Notes: generated by a model from the letters alone, not told the origin. Shown: positions 16,676 to 26,280, numbered from the stretch's first letter. The stretch is DNA of 64,000 nt from Akkermansiaceae bacterium (GCA_903878115.1 CAIRGO010000303.1:1-64000); one strand, 5' to 3'. Made by a program: numbers and translations.

Positions 16676-18189
16676 GATTGTGATAAAAATACTTGTAGAA
16701 GCAGTGCCATGATAACGATACAGACTAGGCATGCAAGATTCAAAAAAATACCATTTTTCAGCATATCGCGTTGGGTAACCAAACCGGAGCCAAAGACGAT
16801 GGCATTTGGTGGAGTCCCGACAGGCATCATGAATGAACATGACGAGGCGAGGGCAATCGGTATCACAAGACTGACTGGCGTGAATCCAAGTTCAGAGGAA
16901 ACTGAATAAAATATCGGTATCAATAGTGCTGCACTAGCCGTATTACTAGCTAGTTCGCCGCTAAAAATAACAAAAGCAATGATGGCAAGTAGAATGAATA
17001 TCAATGGCCATGACGAAACACCTTCTGATAGCAGTCTGGCCAAATAGAGGCTCGCTCCCGTTTGACTAAGAATTTCGCTTAGCGATAAACCACCGCCAAA
17101 TAAAATTAATACACCCCAGTCGGTTCCCTCATCGATATCTCGCCAACGAACCACACGGAAATAAAGCAGCAGAAAGACTGAGGCTAGGGCAATTACTGTA
17201 TCAATTGATGTTTTGATTCCTAAGCGATCACTTATCCATGAACCAAAAATCCAACAGAGAACTGTGAAAGAAAATATGACGAGCGTTGCGATACGATGCC
17301 AGTTGAATTCAAATGCTTGATCCTCGATATCGATTTTCAATCCTGCTACTGGACGGCAGACACATTTTAAAATGAGAATCATGATTGGCAATAGGATCAG
17401 CACACAAGGGACACCAATCGCCATCCAGTGTGCAAAAGAGATTTGTAACTTTGCAGCTGCAATGCAATTTGGTGGAGTTCCGATTATAGTTCCCAGTCCA
17501 CCAATGCTTGATGCATATGCGATTCCAAGCATGAGAAAGATCGCATTTCGGCTTTTTTCACCGACAAGTCCGGCTTTATGAATGATGCCAATTGCGACGG
17601 GTAGCATCATCACAGTTGTGGCGGTGTTGCTCATCCACATTGATAAAAATGCTGTGAATGAAAATAGCAGGGTCGCCACCGGGTAAAATCGACCTCTACC
17701 CCAGCCAATGATTTTTTGCGCAATCCACAAATCGATTTTTTGATAGGAGAGTGCTGAAGATAAGGCGAAGCCACCAAAAAACATAAAGATCAGGGGATCG
17801 GCAAACGGCAGCAATGCTGTTTTTATATCGCTAACCCCAAGAACAGTGGCAAGGAGAGGAATCATTAAAGCTGTGCCTGCTAGCGAGATCGCTTCGCTAA
17901 GCCATAGAAATGCAATGCATGCTAGAATCCCTAAACCAATAGACACTTGATGGGCATCGAGTTCGCTACTTGCAGTGCTCTTCATTTGACTGGGCATCCA
18001 CCAAATAATCCATGACATGATGGAGATGCCAGCAATGACAAGCCACGTGCGTTTGCGGCGAAAAAACGGCGCAAACATATCAGTATGATAGATATCCTCA
18101 TGAGGGTATTCGCTCTCGAGGAACGAAGGTTTTTGAACGGGTTTTACCTCGCTCTCTGACTTATTTCCGGTGGGCGAAGGTTGCATCAT
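16672..18189 (-). CDS. SLC13/DASS-family sodium-dependent anion symporter
   Basis: The protein has 505 residues and about eleven to twelve hydrophobic segments after a polar N-terminal region of ~45 residues. Both re-entrant hairpin motifs of the divalent anion:Na+ symporters are seen, with Ser-Asn-Thr (WMSNTATT; ELASNTASAA) and Gly-Thr-Pro-Pro-Asn (IGTPPNCIAAA; PVGTPPNAIVFGSG). Substrates in the family are dicarboxylates, citrate or sulfate. The ATG directly abuts the TAA of the guanine deaminase gene (TAAATG), and its stop overlaps the FG-GAP gene, so the three form a tight operon. Confidence 0.87.
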   Translation of the reverse strand: MMQPSPTGNKSESEVKPVQKPSFLESEYPHEDIYHTDMFAPFFRRKRTWLVIAGISIMSWIIWWMPSQMKSTASSELDAHQVSIGLGILACIAFLWLSEAISLAGTALMIPLLATVLGVSDIKTALLPFADPLIFMFFGGFALSSALSYQKIDLWIAQKIIGWGRGRFYPVATLLFSFTAFLSMWMSNTATTVMMLPVAIGIIHKAGLVGEKSRNAIFLMLGIAYASSIGGLGTIIGTPPNCIAAAKLQISFAHWMAIGVPCVLILLPIMILILKCVCRPVAGLKIDIEDQAFEFNWHRIATLVIFSFTVLCWIFGSWISDRLGIKTSIDTVIALASVFLLLYFRVVRWRDIDEGTDWGVLILFGGGLSLSEILSQTGASLYLARLLSEGVSSWPLIFILLAIIAFVIFSGELASNTASAALLIPIFYSVSSELGFTPVSLVIPIALASSCSFMMPVGTPPNAIVFGSGLVTQRDMLKNGIFLNLACLVCIVIMALLLQVFLSQS

Positions 18190-18663
18190 TTAATAGGCGA
18201 TACGGCCCGAAATATTTTGATAATTAGAAGCGAGAATCATCGCCTCATCCCGAAGGATTTCTGAAGAGGGGATTTTGCGTTGCTCGGGAGCGAGGGAAAA
18301 TTGATCAAAAATGTTGGTGTCATCGAACCCAATATCGGCAGCATCATTGATTCGAAAACCAAAATAAATGCGCGAAATGCGTGCCCAGTAAATTGCGCCC
18401 AAACACATCGGGCAAGGTTCGCCTGTTGTGTAGATAGAACATCCACTGAGTTCAAATGAATCGATCTTGCGGCAGGCATCTCGTATCGCAGATATTTCCC
18501 CATGAGCTGTTGGATCATTGGTCGCAATGACTCGATTCCAACCTTCTCCGATGATGGTGTGATCTTTTACGATCACCGCTCCAAAAGGACCGCCCTCATG
18601 ATTACGCATACTGCGATCTGCCAACGCTATGGCTCGTCTCATGTAGTGCGAGTGATCTTCCAT
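18190..18663 (-). CDS. guaD: Nucleoside/guanine deaminase (GuaD-like)
   Basis: The protein has 157 residues of the cytidine deaminase-like zinc fold. The zinc and catalytic residues are His54 and Glu56 (HGE) and Cys84/Cys87 (EPCPMC). The sequence NDPTAH.E..AIR.AC and the segment CLGAIYWARI...FG.R..DAAD.GFDD resemble Bacillus-type guanine deaminase more than the tRNA deaminase TadA. The reaction is guanine to xanthine plus ammonia. The middle residue of the usual HAE motif is Gly. It lies between a large cytochrome gene and a transporter gene on the same strand. Confidence 0.78.
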   Translation of the reverse strand: MEDHSHYMRRAIALADRSMRNHEGGPFGAVIVKDHTIIGEGWNRVIATNDPTAHGEISAIRDACRKIDSFELSGCSIYTTGEPCPMCLGAIYWARISRIYFGFRINDAADIGFDDTNIFDQFSLAPEQRKIPSSEILRDEAMILASNYQNISGRIAY

Positions 18664-18672
18664 TCCGATGCT

Positions 18673-21465
18673 TTAGTGATTAAAGATAAATTCTTTCGAG
18701 TTTAAAATTGCCCAGAAAATATCGTTCAAAATTTCGCGCGCATCTTTCTCATCTTTTGCCGTTTTTAATGCTTCTAACAAATTTTTTGTTTCGCCTTCGG
18801 TCGGAGGCCTGCATAAAGTCGTTAGATACAATTGTTCTATGATTTCTTGGTGTGATTTCTTTGCGGTCAGCATGGGAGGAATTAGCTTTCCTTGATTGAT
18901 CCGATTGTGGGTGTTATCGCCATTCAGCAAATGCAGTGCTTGTGAAAGATTGGGTTCTAGTTTCACCTCACAGGAACAAACAGTAGCGCGGCTGGCACGC
19001 CCGAATGTTGTCAAAAAGTAATTGGAAGTATTGCCATCAGCGATTTGTGTGGCGTGCGCACCGAGTGGAAGCCCTTTAAATTTGTTAGGAGTATTGGTGA
19101 CTTGAGAAATAGCGTCTAGCAAGACTTCCGCGCGGATTCTGCGAATGAGAGAGTGAGAGAAATTACGATCATCTGTCGCATTGGTTTCATTAGTCTGCGA
19201 TGACATTTGGTAAGTGCGTGAGGTGCAGATATCACGAACCAATTTCCTTAAATCAAAGTTGTATTCAACAAAATGCTTAGACAGAGCATCTAACAATTCT
19301 GGATTGGATGCGGGATTGGTGATGCGCATGTCATCGACGGGGTTGACGATTCCAATTCCGAAAAAGTGCGACCAGGTGATGTTCGCAACATTGCGCGCAA
19401 ACCACGGATTATCTGCTGCTGTAAGCCAACCTGCGAGCGCTTGGCGTCGTGTTTGATTTTTCAAATCGGGAGATGGTCCGCCAAGAAATTTCGGAGGAAC
19501 GGGCTTTTTGGTGAGCAAGTGTGGCACTTCACCATCGGCATCGAAGACAATGCGCTCGCGTGGATCTTCGGCATTTTTCCTTTTTACTTGGGCAAAAAAT
19601 GAGGCGAATCCGTAGTAGTCTTCCATGGTCCAGCGGTCAAAGGGGTGGTTATGACACTGGGCACATTGAATGCGAGTTCCCATGAATACTTGAGCAACAT
19701 TTTCAGTTAGCTTCAATACATCTTGCTCAATCTGGAAAAAGTTAGTCGCGGGTTCAGAGAATGTGCCGCCTTGTGAACCTAACAAATCACGCATGATTTC
19801 ATTGAAAGGAGTATTGGCCGCAATTTTATCGCGCAGCCAGTTGTAGTAGTTTAGCGCTGCTTTATAAGATACTTGCTTAGGTCCATCATTGAAGGTGCGG
19901 ATTTGTAAAAGCTCAGCCCATTTCATGGTCCACATTTCGGCAAATTCTTTGCGGCTGATGAGTTGATCAACCAAGGCCTCACGTTTTTTAGGATTGGCAT
20001 CAGCGAGAAATGCAGCGCGTTCTTCGGTGGTGGGAAGTTTGCCAATGACATCGAGATAAACACGTCGTAAAAAATCTGTGTCTGAGCACAGCTCTGCGGG
20101 AACGATACGGAGTTTATTGAGTTTCTCTAACACCGCCGTGTCGATGTAGTTGGCCGGTGCGATTTCAGGGCGAACATATTTGGTTGTTTCTGGAATCACG
20201 ATTCCTTGTGAACCCTCAGTGAAGGTGTGAAAGCGAGCTAACAAAAATGCTTCCCCGCGTTTTTTGGAAATCGCGATTCTCTTGTGTTTGTCGATGGCTG
20301 CAGAGTTATCGTTCGAGGAGGTAAATGAAGAAAGAGTGGTTACATCGCGATCAGTGCCGTCCGAGTATGCCGCGCGAACTGTAAAAGGAATTTGAATGTC
20401 TTCTCCTTTGAGAACCAATTGTGGTGGTTCAAGCGTAATGGAGGTAGGGTGGGGGATTTTGTCGTCATCATCGATCACCGCACCGTTACGAATCCACTCG
20501 ACGAGAATTTTGTGAGCTGCGCTGCCTTTGAGAAATAGCTTTCCTCCCGTATGTGGGACATCACCCACTGCTTTTGTTACCATCAGCGATTCTTCAGGAA
20601 CTGCGAAATTGATGCGGCGTCCAGGTAGCTCATTGGTGATGCGAAAATGATCGCCGTGCGGGTCAAATCCATAGAGCGATAGATGAAATCCGTCTTTGCC
20701 ACTTGCCGCTCCGTGACATGACCCAGTATTGCAGCCAGCTGAAGTCAAAACGGGCATGACATCGAGTTGAAAAGAAACGGGTCGCTCAGCGGTGGCGTTT
20801 TTTACTACTATTGGTATAGTATTTGTTAGTCCGCGATATGTTACCTTGAGTTCAGTGCTGCCGTCTTTCACGGGGGAGATGGTGGTTTCCTTCAGTGTTA
20901 CCAATGAGGGGTCGCCTAACGCTAATTTTGCTTGTCGTGTGATATCCCGCGTGGCGGCATCATCGAAGTAGGCGATGACGATGATTTTGTGAAAATCTGC
21001 TTTGGTTTCTAACGTGACAGATTTAGGGAAAACTTCAATTTTTTTAATAGCGGGATCCGCAGCGGCATCTGCAGCTGGCATGGCTTTGGGATCGGCGGGT
21101 GCTAAGACGAGCCCTTCAGGCCACGGTGCGCCAGCTTTGATCCATGCGGAAAGTTGTTCAATTTCAACTTCGTTTAGCGGTGTACCTTTTTTCGACGGTG
21201 GCATGATATCGTCGTCGTCATGCGGCAAGCGAACGCGCAATAAAATTTCGGACTTTTCCACTTGAGTCAGGTTGATCGCCGCGCCTGCTTCACCGCCGAG
21301 CATGATTGTCTCGCGCGTGGTCATATCCAGATCGCCTTTGGTTTTTTCTGGATGGTGACAGCTCACGCATTTTGCTTCCAACAAATCTTTCGGTATCTCC
21401 GCCGAGGTTGCGCCACCTTGGAATAACAACGCTAGTGTGATGGCGAGTGATGACAGGGGTTTCAT
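18673..21465 (-). CDS. Planctomycete-type cytochrome c / DUF1549-DUF1553 protein
   Basis: The protein has 930 residues with a signal peptide (about 1-22). One heme-binding CVSCH lies at 33-37, in the short PSD1-type cytochrome domain that ends in 'LSAWIKAGAPWPEG'. A bacterial Ig-like region (about 150-225) precedes a second cytochrome-like segment with GCNTGSCHG near 245-253. DUF1549 (starting 'ELCSDTDFLRRVYLDVIGKLPT') and DUF1553 follow to the C-terminus, with IQCAQCHNHPFD between them. This class is abundant in Planctomycetes and Verrucomicrobia; its function is not established. No DUF1501 partner is adjacent, unlike the second copy at 31789-34809. Confidence 0.9.
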   Translation of the reverse strand: MKPLSSLAITLALLFQGGATSAEIPKDLLEAKCVSCHHPEKTKGDLDMTTRETIMLGGEAGAAINLTQVEKSEILLRVRLPHDDDDIMPPSKKGTPLNEVEIEQLSAWIKAGAPWPEGLVLAPADPKAMPAADAAADPAIKKIEVFPKSVTLETKADFHKIIVIAYFDDAATRDITRQAKLALGDPSLVTLKETTISPVKDGSTELKVTYRGLTNTIPIVVKNATAERPVSFQLDVMPVLTSAGCNTGSCHGAASGKDGFHLSLYGFDPHGDHFRITNELPGRRINFAVPEESLMVTKAVGDVPHTGGKLFLKGSAAHKILVEWIRNGAVIDDDDKIPHPTSITLEPPQLVLKGEDIQIPFTVRAAYSDGTDRDVTTLSSFTSSNDNSAAIDKHKRIAISKKRGEAFLLARFHTFTEGSQGIVIPETTKYVRPEIAPANYIDTAVLEKLNKLRIVPAELCSDTDFLRRVYLDVIGKLPTTEERAAFLADANPKKREALVDQLISRKEFAEMWTMKWAELLQIRTFNDGPKQVSYKAALNYYNWLRDKIAANTPFNEIMRDLLGSQGGTFSEPATNFFQIEQDVLKLTENVAQVFMGTRIQCAQCHNHPFDRWTMEDYYGFASFFAQVKRKNAEDPRERIVFDADGEVPHLLTKKPVPPKFLGGPSPDLKNQTRRQALAGWLTAADNPWFARNVANITWSHFFGIGIVNPVDDMRITNPASNPELLDALSKHFVEYNFDLRKLVRDICTSRTYQMSSQTNETNATDDRNFSHSLIRRIRAEVLLDAISQVTNTPNKFKGLPLGAHATQIADGNTSNYFLTTFGRASRATVCSCEVKLEPNLSQALHLLNGDNTHNRINQGKLIPPMLTAKKSHQEIIEQLYLTTLCRPPTEGETKNLLEALKTAKDEKDAREILNDIFWAILNSKEFIFNH

Positions 21466-21517
21466 AATTTAATAAATACGGATCACTTTAAGAAATTGTA
21501 TCGGAAAATTTTGTGAA

Positions 21518-22936
21518 TTATTTGCGCAAAATATTGGGTGTACTGGTATTGCCATAGCGATCGACCGCACTGATGGCAATCGCATCCGCGAGGGGGATGG
21601 TGGCACCAGCGTTGCTCACACCGATGATCTTAATGGTTGTCCAGGTATTGCCAATGCGTGATTGCACGGCGATTTTGGCAGTATTGTTGTCGGTCTTTTG
21701 CCAGGTAATGACGGTGTTGTTGCCGGACGCAGTGCCAGATGCCCGTGGCGTACTGGGAGGGGTGCGGTTGATCCATGGCATGGGCGGCACGAGCGCTGGG
21801 TAGGCATAAGTTGTCTTCAATGATCCGCAGAGATTATCACGATTCTGCATGATACTTTTCACGCTCCATAACATGTGACCGACGTAATTTTTTCCGATTG
21901 TGCGACTGTATTGAATTTGGTTGACGATCTCAGACGCTCCGCGACCAGGATCTTCGGAGCTTTTGATGCGGGCCGAAGCAATGCCAGGCCAGACTGGGCG
22001 CTCGCCTTGACCGCGCCACCATCCAAGAAGGGCTGTGTAGCTTTGCGGGCCACTGATACGCCAGTAGAGTTGTGGTGCCATGTAGTCGCACCAGCCATTG
22101 GCTAACCATTTACGTGCATCACAACCGAGGTCTTCGTAGGCATTTAACCCAGCAGTGGTGGATGACGGGACACCTGGTTTCCAAATGCCAAAGGGACTAA
22201 TGCCAACGCGAGCCCATGGCTTGCTGCGTTTGATTTGGCTATACATATTTTGCACAAATGAGTCCACCACAGCGCGACGTGATTCGTTAGATCTGCCATC
22301 ATTAAAGCGTTCACCATTTTGCGGATAGGGATAAAAATAATCATCGATGTGAATTCCATCCACATCATAACGCTTCAATACATCTAAGATGCTATTCATG
22401 GCGCGAGTGCGGGCTTCTGGCTGTGCGGGATCACACCATACACAGGTGCCGTATGGCTTGGTGAGTTGTCGCGCCACCTTGGTAATGTGACTCGAAGAAA
22501 CGGACGATTTCACATTTGATAAGGCGCGAAATGGATTGAACCATGCATGCACTTCGATTCCGCGTCGATGCGCTTCACGAATGGTGAAATCTAAAGGATC
22601 ATAGCCAGGTGACTGCCCCATTGTGCCACTGAGCCACGGACTCCACGGCTCAGCGGAGGAAGCATATACGGCATCGCATTGCGGACGCACCTGAAAAATC
22701 AGCGCGTTCATATTGAGCGATGACATGCGATCGAGGATGCCACGCATTTCTGCCTGTTGTGTTGCTGCGCTTAGCCCGCTGGAGCTAGGCCAATCAATAT
22801 TATAAATGACTGCTGCCCATGCACCGCGGAATTCGCGTGTTACAGTAGGAACTTTTTCTTGAGATGGGTGATAGTACTCAGCGCCAGAAGTGAATCCAGC
22901 AAAAGTGAATGAAAGAGCTAGCAAAAAATATCTCAT
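21518..22936 (-). CDS. Secreted GHL10 (DUF187) glycosyl-hydrolase-like protein
   Basis: The protein has 472 residues with a signal peptide (about 1-18). The GHL10 barrel starts with REFRGAWAAVIYNIDWPS and has the motifs NALIFQVRPQCDAVY, EAHRRGIEVHAWFNPFRA, DVDGIHIDDYFYPYP and GISPFGIWKPG. The Asp-Asp pair in HIDDY is the probable active-site region. A C-terminal fibronectin-like beta domain (about 390-472) follows. Members are thought to act on glycans of the cell envelope or environment. Its ATG overlaps the stop of the aminopeptidase gene as TGATG, implying translational coupling. Confidence 0.88.
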   Translation of the reverse strand: MRYFLLALSFTFAGFTSGAEYYHPSQEKVPTVTREFRGAWAAVIYNIDWPSSSGLSAATQQAEMRGILDRMSSLNMNALIFQVRPQCDAVYASSAEPWSPWLSGTMGQSPGYDPLDFTIREAHRRGIEVHAWFNPFRALSNVKSSVSSSHITKVARQLTKPYGTCVWCDPAQPEARTRAMNSILDVLKRYDVDGIHIDDYFYPYPQNGERFNDGRSNESRRAVVDSFVQNMYSQIKRSKPWARVGISPFGIWKPGVPSSTTAGLNAYEDLGCDARKWLANGWCDYMAPQLYWRISGPQSYTALLGWWRGQGERPVWPGIASARIKSSEDPGRGASEIVNQIQYSRTIGKNYVGHMLWSVKSIMQNRDNLCGSLKTTYAYPALVPPMPWINRTPPSTPRASGTASGNNTVITWQKTDNNTAKIAVQSRIGNTWTTIKIIGVSNAGATIPLADAIAISAVDRYGNTSTPNILRK

Positions 22937-24036
22937 CAGCCATTGAGTTTTTGTAGAGCTTTAGGAAGGAACATTCCATCTTTGCGAACGAGTTTGCCAT
23001 CGAAATACATTTCGCCACCACCCATGTCTTTGCGTTGTATATTCACCATATCCCAGTGAACTTGTGAGCGGTTGCCATTGTCTGCTTCTTCGTATGCTTG
23101 ACCAGGAGTGAAATGAAATGATCCGCAGATTTTTTCATCGAAAAGAATATCGCGCATGGCATGGCGGATGTGCGGGTGAAAGCCTAAGGCAAATTCGCCA
23201 ATGTAGCGCGCGCCGGGATCAGAATCGAGAATGCGATTGATCTCTTTATTTTTTCCTGCGGCTTCTGCTTTCACAATTTTCCCTTGAGCAAATGTGAGCT
23301 TGATCCCATCAAAAGGAATGCCTTGATAGATCGTCGGAGCATTGTAGTAAATGACACCTTCCACCGAATTTTTAACGGGCGCGGTAAATACTTCTCCATC
23401 GGGAATATTGCAGGTGCCCGCGCAAACAATGGAGGGGATATCTTTGATAGAGAATTTCAAATCGGTGCCTGGACCTTTGATGTGGACGTCACTGGTCTGA
23501 TCCATCAATTTCTTCAGAGCATTAGCCGCAGGCAAGTATGCTTTGTAATTGAGCAAGCAGGCCTGAAAATAAAAGTCTTCAAATGCCTCCGTGCTCATGC
23601 CTGCTTGTTGCGCCATGCTCGCAGTGGGCCAACGCAGGACGCACCACTTGGTTTTTTTGACCCGATGATCAATCACAGGTCGCATTTTCCCCATGGCTAA
23701 TTTCATGCGTTCCGCTGGCACATCGCTATTCTCTGCGATATTATTCGACCCACGAATGGCGATGTAGGCGTTCATATCTTTCATCTCACTGAGTAGATGT
23801 TTGGCGATGATACCATACTGTTCGTCGGTAGCGCCGCGCATCATTTCCCGAGTAATTTGGCTGGAATGAATTTTTATCACAGGAGATGCACCCACGGAAC
23901 GTGCTTCACGCACCAAGGCGATGCCAATGCTTTCGGGAACATCGTATAAATCAATGAGGACTTTTTCACCTTTTTTCAACGAAGTAGAATAGCGTACCAA
24001 TTGACGAGCTAACTCAGTAATGCGCGGATCTTGCAT
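22936..24036 (-). CDS. M29-family aminopeptidase (AmpS/PepS-like)
   Basis: The protein has 366 residues, cytosolic, with no signal peptide. The N-terminus [21 protein letters not shown] and the C-terminal metal region ([17 protein letters not shown], then [26 protein letters not shown]) are those of thermophilic aminopeptidase family M29. The Glu, His, His and Asp ligands for a two-metal site are in place. It releases N-terminal amino acids from peptides. It is the first gene of a minus-strand pair with the GHL10 gene and is divergent from the GbsR-like regulator gene across a 133-base spacer. Confidence 0.9.
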   Translation of the reverse strand: MQDPRITELARQLVRYSTSLKKGEKVLIDLYDVPESIGIALVREARSVGASPVIKIHSSQITREMMRGATDEQYGIIAKHLLSEMKDMNAYIAIRGSNNIAENSDVPAERMKLAMGKMRPVIDHRVKKTKWCVLRWPTASMAQQAGMSTEAFEDFYFQACLLNYKAYLPAANALKKLMDQTSDVHIKGPGTDLKFSIKDIPSIVCAGTCNIPDGEVFTAPVKNSVEGVIYYNAPTIYQGIPFDGIKLTFAQGKIVKAEAAGKNKEINRILDSDPGARYIGEFALGFHPHIRHAMRDILFDEKICGSFHFTPGQAYEEADNGNRSQVHWDMVNIQRKDMGGGEMYFDGKLVRKDGMFLPKALQKLNG

Positions 24037-24120
24037 GGGCTAATTTTGCACATTTTTTGAGTGAGGTCAAAGATTGCTTTGTGTTTTTGAATATACGACA
24101 TGTAAGGGGAATGGTGATTG

Positions 24121-24140
24121 TGTTCAAAAAGAATTGAACA
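24121..24140. promoter_or_regulatory. Palindromic operator candidate upstream of the GbsR-like gene
   Basis: TGTTCAA (24121-24127) and TTGAACA (24134-24140) form a perfect 7-base inverted repeat with a 6-base spacer. It is about 30 bases before the regulator start at 24170 and in the spacer divergent from the aminopeptidase gene. Size and place fit a dimeric winged-helix repressor that controls its own gene. Confidence 0.5.
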
Positions 24141-24169
24141 AACCGATCGCATCAGCTATTCATTCATGC

Positions 24170-24682
24170 ATGAAGACTGGTGTGAATGAGGAAATACCAC
24201 TGAATAGATCACTAAGCGAATTGGAACAACAGGTGATCGATGTCTTTGTGGATGGAGTAAAGGTGCTCGGAATGCCGAAGTCATTAGGGGAGATTTACGG
24301 GTTATTATTTCTCTCGCAACAACCGTTATCGCTCGATGATGTGGTGACAAAATTGTCTTTGAGTAAGGGATCGGCCAGTCAAGGAATTCGCATGTTGCGT
24401 GAACTGGGCGCGGTGAAAGAAGCGAATGCGAATGGTGGACGCAGGACATTGTATCAGCCGGATGTTGATTTAAAACGTCTCGTGGGAGGGTTCATACGTG
24501 AACAAGTTAGGCCGCATTTGGAGAGCGGAAAAGGGAAGGTGAATGAATTGCTAAAAGTAGCGAATCAAGAGGACGATAAAGAGTTGAAAAAATTCTACCG
24601 AGTTCGTTTGCAAAAACTCGAAGCTTGGATGAGCCGCGGTCGCATTGTTTTGCCGTTATTACAAAAATTGCTAGGCGAGTAA
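24170..24682 (+). CDS. GbsR/MarR-type winged-helix transcriptional regulator
   Basis: The protein has 170 residues from the ATG at 24170. The frame is open further upstream, but that part covers the palindrome and has no good start. A winged-helix domain lies at about 10-100 with 'LGMPKSLGEIYGLLFLS..PLSLDDVV..LSLSKGSASQGIRMLRELGAV', the GbsR pattern. A C-terminal helical region (about 105-170) should mediate dimerisation. It lies one base before the NusG-like gene. In related bacteria such regulator/NusG-like pairs often sit near polysaccharide genes, but none is seen here. Confidence 0.78.
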   Translation: MKTGVNEEIPLNRSLSELEQQVIDVFVDGVKVLGMPKSLGEIYGLLFLSQQPLSLDDVVTKLSLSKGSASQGIRMLRELGAVKEANANGGRRTLYQPDVDLKRLVGGFIREQVRPHLESGKGKVNELLKVANQEDDKELKKFYRVRLQKLEAWMSRGRIVLPLLQKLLGE

Positions 24683-24683
24683 T

Positions 24684-25220
24684 ATGCAGGAAAAACATTG
24701 GTACTGTGTGAAAACACAAACGAAGCGAGAACGTTTGGCTGCGGAGCATTTGCGGGAAGTAGAAGGTGTAGAAGTGCTGTGTCCGTTATTGCGTTATCAA
24801 AAAGCTACGCGAAGAGGCAAAATTTGGTGGAAAGAAGCACTTTTCCCAGGATACATTTTGGCACAATTTGCGCTGTTAGAAAATGAGCGAGCTGTGATCA
24901 ATTGCCATGGTGTGCGCGGCTTGGTGAAGTTTGGTGGAATTGTCCCTCCTATTTCTGATTGGTTTATTCAAGAACTGAAGCAGACGTGGGAAAAATATTC
25001 TGATAACGAGGTCATCACTGTGCAGCCACAATTGGTGAAGGGCGACGAGGTTGAATTAGCTTTTGGTCCATTTCGCGGCATGAAAGGTCAGATTGTGACA
25101 GTTCTTACAGGTAGTGAACGAGTGAAAATACTATTAGAATTTTTGGGCAATCAGCAGGAGATTGACGTTGATTTGTTTTCCATACTGCTGCCGCGTCGGC
25201 CATTACCCGGAGGCGTATAA
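24684..25220 (+). CDS. NusG-family paralogue (RfaH/UpxY-like)
   Basis: The protein has 178 residues. An NGN domain occupies about 5-105 ('WYCVKTQTKRERLAAEHL', 'LFPGYILAQF', 'VRGLVKFGG') and a C-terminal KOW domain about 120-160 ('KGDEVELAFGPFRGMKGQIV'). Members bind RNA polymerase and modulate elongation. The lack of secE and ribosomal protein genes beside it, and the divergent sequence, argue that this is a specialised paralogue and not the housekeeping NusG. It is probably co-transcribed with the regulator one base upstream. Confidence 0.82.
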   Translation: MQEKHWYCVKTQTKRERLAAEHLREVEGVEVLCPLLRYQKATRRGKIWWKEALFPGYILAQFALLENERAVINCHGVRGLVKFGGIVPPISDWFIQELKQTWEKYSDNEVITVQPQLVKGDEVELAFGPFRGMKGQIVTVLTGSERVKILLEFLGNQQEIDVDLFSILLPRRPLPGGV

Positions 25221-25311
25221 TAAATTTCGGGCGGGTTTTTGTGTTCCTGAAGTCTTTCAACACATCACTTTGCTGTTGCATGAATCATCGGCAAGAGCGT
25301 AACATAATCAC

Positions 25312-25572
25312 ATGAACCTAATCGCTTTTTGGATTTCATTTGGCATCGGCACTTTGATCTCGCTGGCGGTATGTTTTCGTTTTTCTCGGAGTGGATCTCA
25401 TCCACGTTTTCGTCCAGCGCTAGGAGTCGTAGCCATTGTTTTTGTCGTTTTATTAGGCGGCGTGGCTCTCATTTCAGCTCTCATCGCTAATGCCGTCGGG
25501 AATAAGGTGCCGCCTGTGCGATTGAATGAATCCACCAATTCTGCCCCGATCCCTGATAAAATCGCTCCGTAA
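25312..25572 (+). CDS. Small membrane protein of unknown function
   Basis: The protein has 86 residues with two hydrophobic helices (about 4-22 and 36-60) separated by a basic loop (RFSRSGSHPRFR). The polar C-terminal tail (about 61-86) is rich in Pro, Asn and Ser. I recognise no family. It lies alone between the NusG-like gene and cysC, 60 bases before the latter. Confidence 0.55.
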   Translation: MNLIAFWISFGIGTLISLAVCFRFSRSGSHPRFRPALGVVAIVFVVLLGGVALISALIANAVGNKVPPVRLNESTNSAPIPDKIAP

Positions 25573-25594
25573 TTTTCGTGTGCAGATTTCCTGC

Positions 25595-25623
25595 TTTACA
25601 ACTCTTTTGTTTCACCACTATTT
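25595..25623 (+). promoter_or_regulatory. Possible promoter of cysC
   Basis: TTTACA at 25595-25600 and CTATTT at 25618-25623 are separated by 17 bases, about 10 bases before the cysC ATG. Both boxes deviate from consensus, so this is only a candidate. Confidence 0.22.
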
Positions 25624-25632
25624 AGCAGTGCA

Positions 25633-26235
25633 ATGAGCAGCAATATTCATACAGAATTTCATCGGTTTCTCTCGCGCAATGACAAGGAGAGCATTCTGCA
25701 ACAACGTGGCATCGTCGTCTGGCTTTGCGGCCTATCAGGTTCGGGTAAATCGACCATCGCGAATGCCGCGGAGCGCGTGCTTTTTCAACAAGGTCGTTTT
25801 TCTACGATTCTCGATGGTGATAATATCCGTGCGGGCCTTAATGCAAATCTTAGTTTTAGCGACGATGATCGTCTGGAAAATATTCGCAGAATTGCCGAAG
25901 TCGCAAAACTTTTCGCACAGCAAGGAATCATCGTCTTTGTCTCGGCTATCACTCCTCGCGGTGAATTGCGAGATGTTGCGCGGGGCATCCTTGGCGATGA
26001 TTTTTTTGAAGTTTATGTTAAAGCTAGCTTCGCGGCCTGTGAGCAGCGTGATGTAAAGGGGCTTTACGCGAAAGCCGCACGCGGGGAAGTGGCAAATTTT
26101 ACGGGCAAAGACAGTTCATTTGAAGAGCCACAGCAATCCGATCTCGTTCTTGATACGGAAAATGACGCGCTCGAGGAATCTGTGGATCAGTTGCTCATGG
26201 CCATTGGTGGTAAAATTCGTCCACAAGAAGAATGA
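25633..26235 (+). CDS. cysC: Adenylylsulfate kinase
   Basis: The protein has 200 residues. The Walker A GLSGSGKST is at 33-41, followed by LDGDNIRAGLN at about 58-68. The APS-kinase signature RRIAEVAKLFAQQGIIVFVSAITP and 'RDVKGLYAKAARGEVANFTGKDSSFE' complete the family pattern. It phosphorylates adenosine 5'-phosphosulfate to PAPS using ATP. The acidic C-terminal tail is short. It precedes cysD and cysN on the same strand but is separated from them by a separate promoter, so both one-transcript and two-transcript expression are possible. PAPS may feed assimilation or sulfation. Confidence 0.95.
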   Translation: MSSNIHTEFHRFLSRNDKESILQQRGIVVWLCGLSGSGKSTIANAAERVLFQQGRFSTILDGDNIRAGLNANLSFSDDDRLENIRRIAEVAKLFAQQGIIVFVSAITPRGELRDVARGILGDDFFEVYVKASFAACEQRDVKGLYAKAARGEVANFTGKDSSFEEPQQSDLVLDTENDALEESVDQLLMAIGGKIRPQEE

Positions 26236-26252
26236 ACCCACTTAATCATTAG

Positions 26253-26272
26253 TAAGTTGTGTAATTAACTTA
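26253..26272. promoter_or_regulatory. Inverted repeat just upstream of the cysD promoter
   Basis: TAAGTT (26253-26258) and AACTTA (26267-26272) form a perfect inverted repeat with an 8-base spacer. It ends 8 bases before the -35 box of the cysD promoter, where an activator would bind. Confidence 0.35.
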
Positions 26273-26280
26273 TTATTTTC

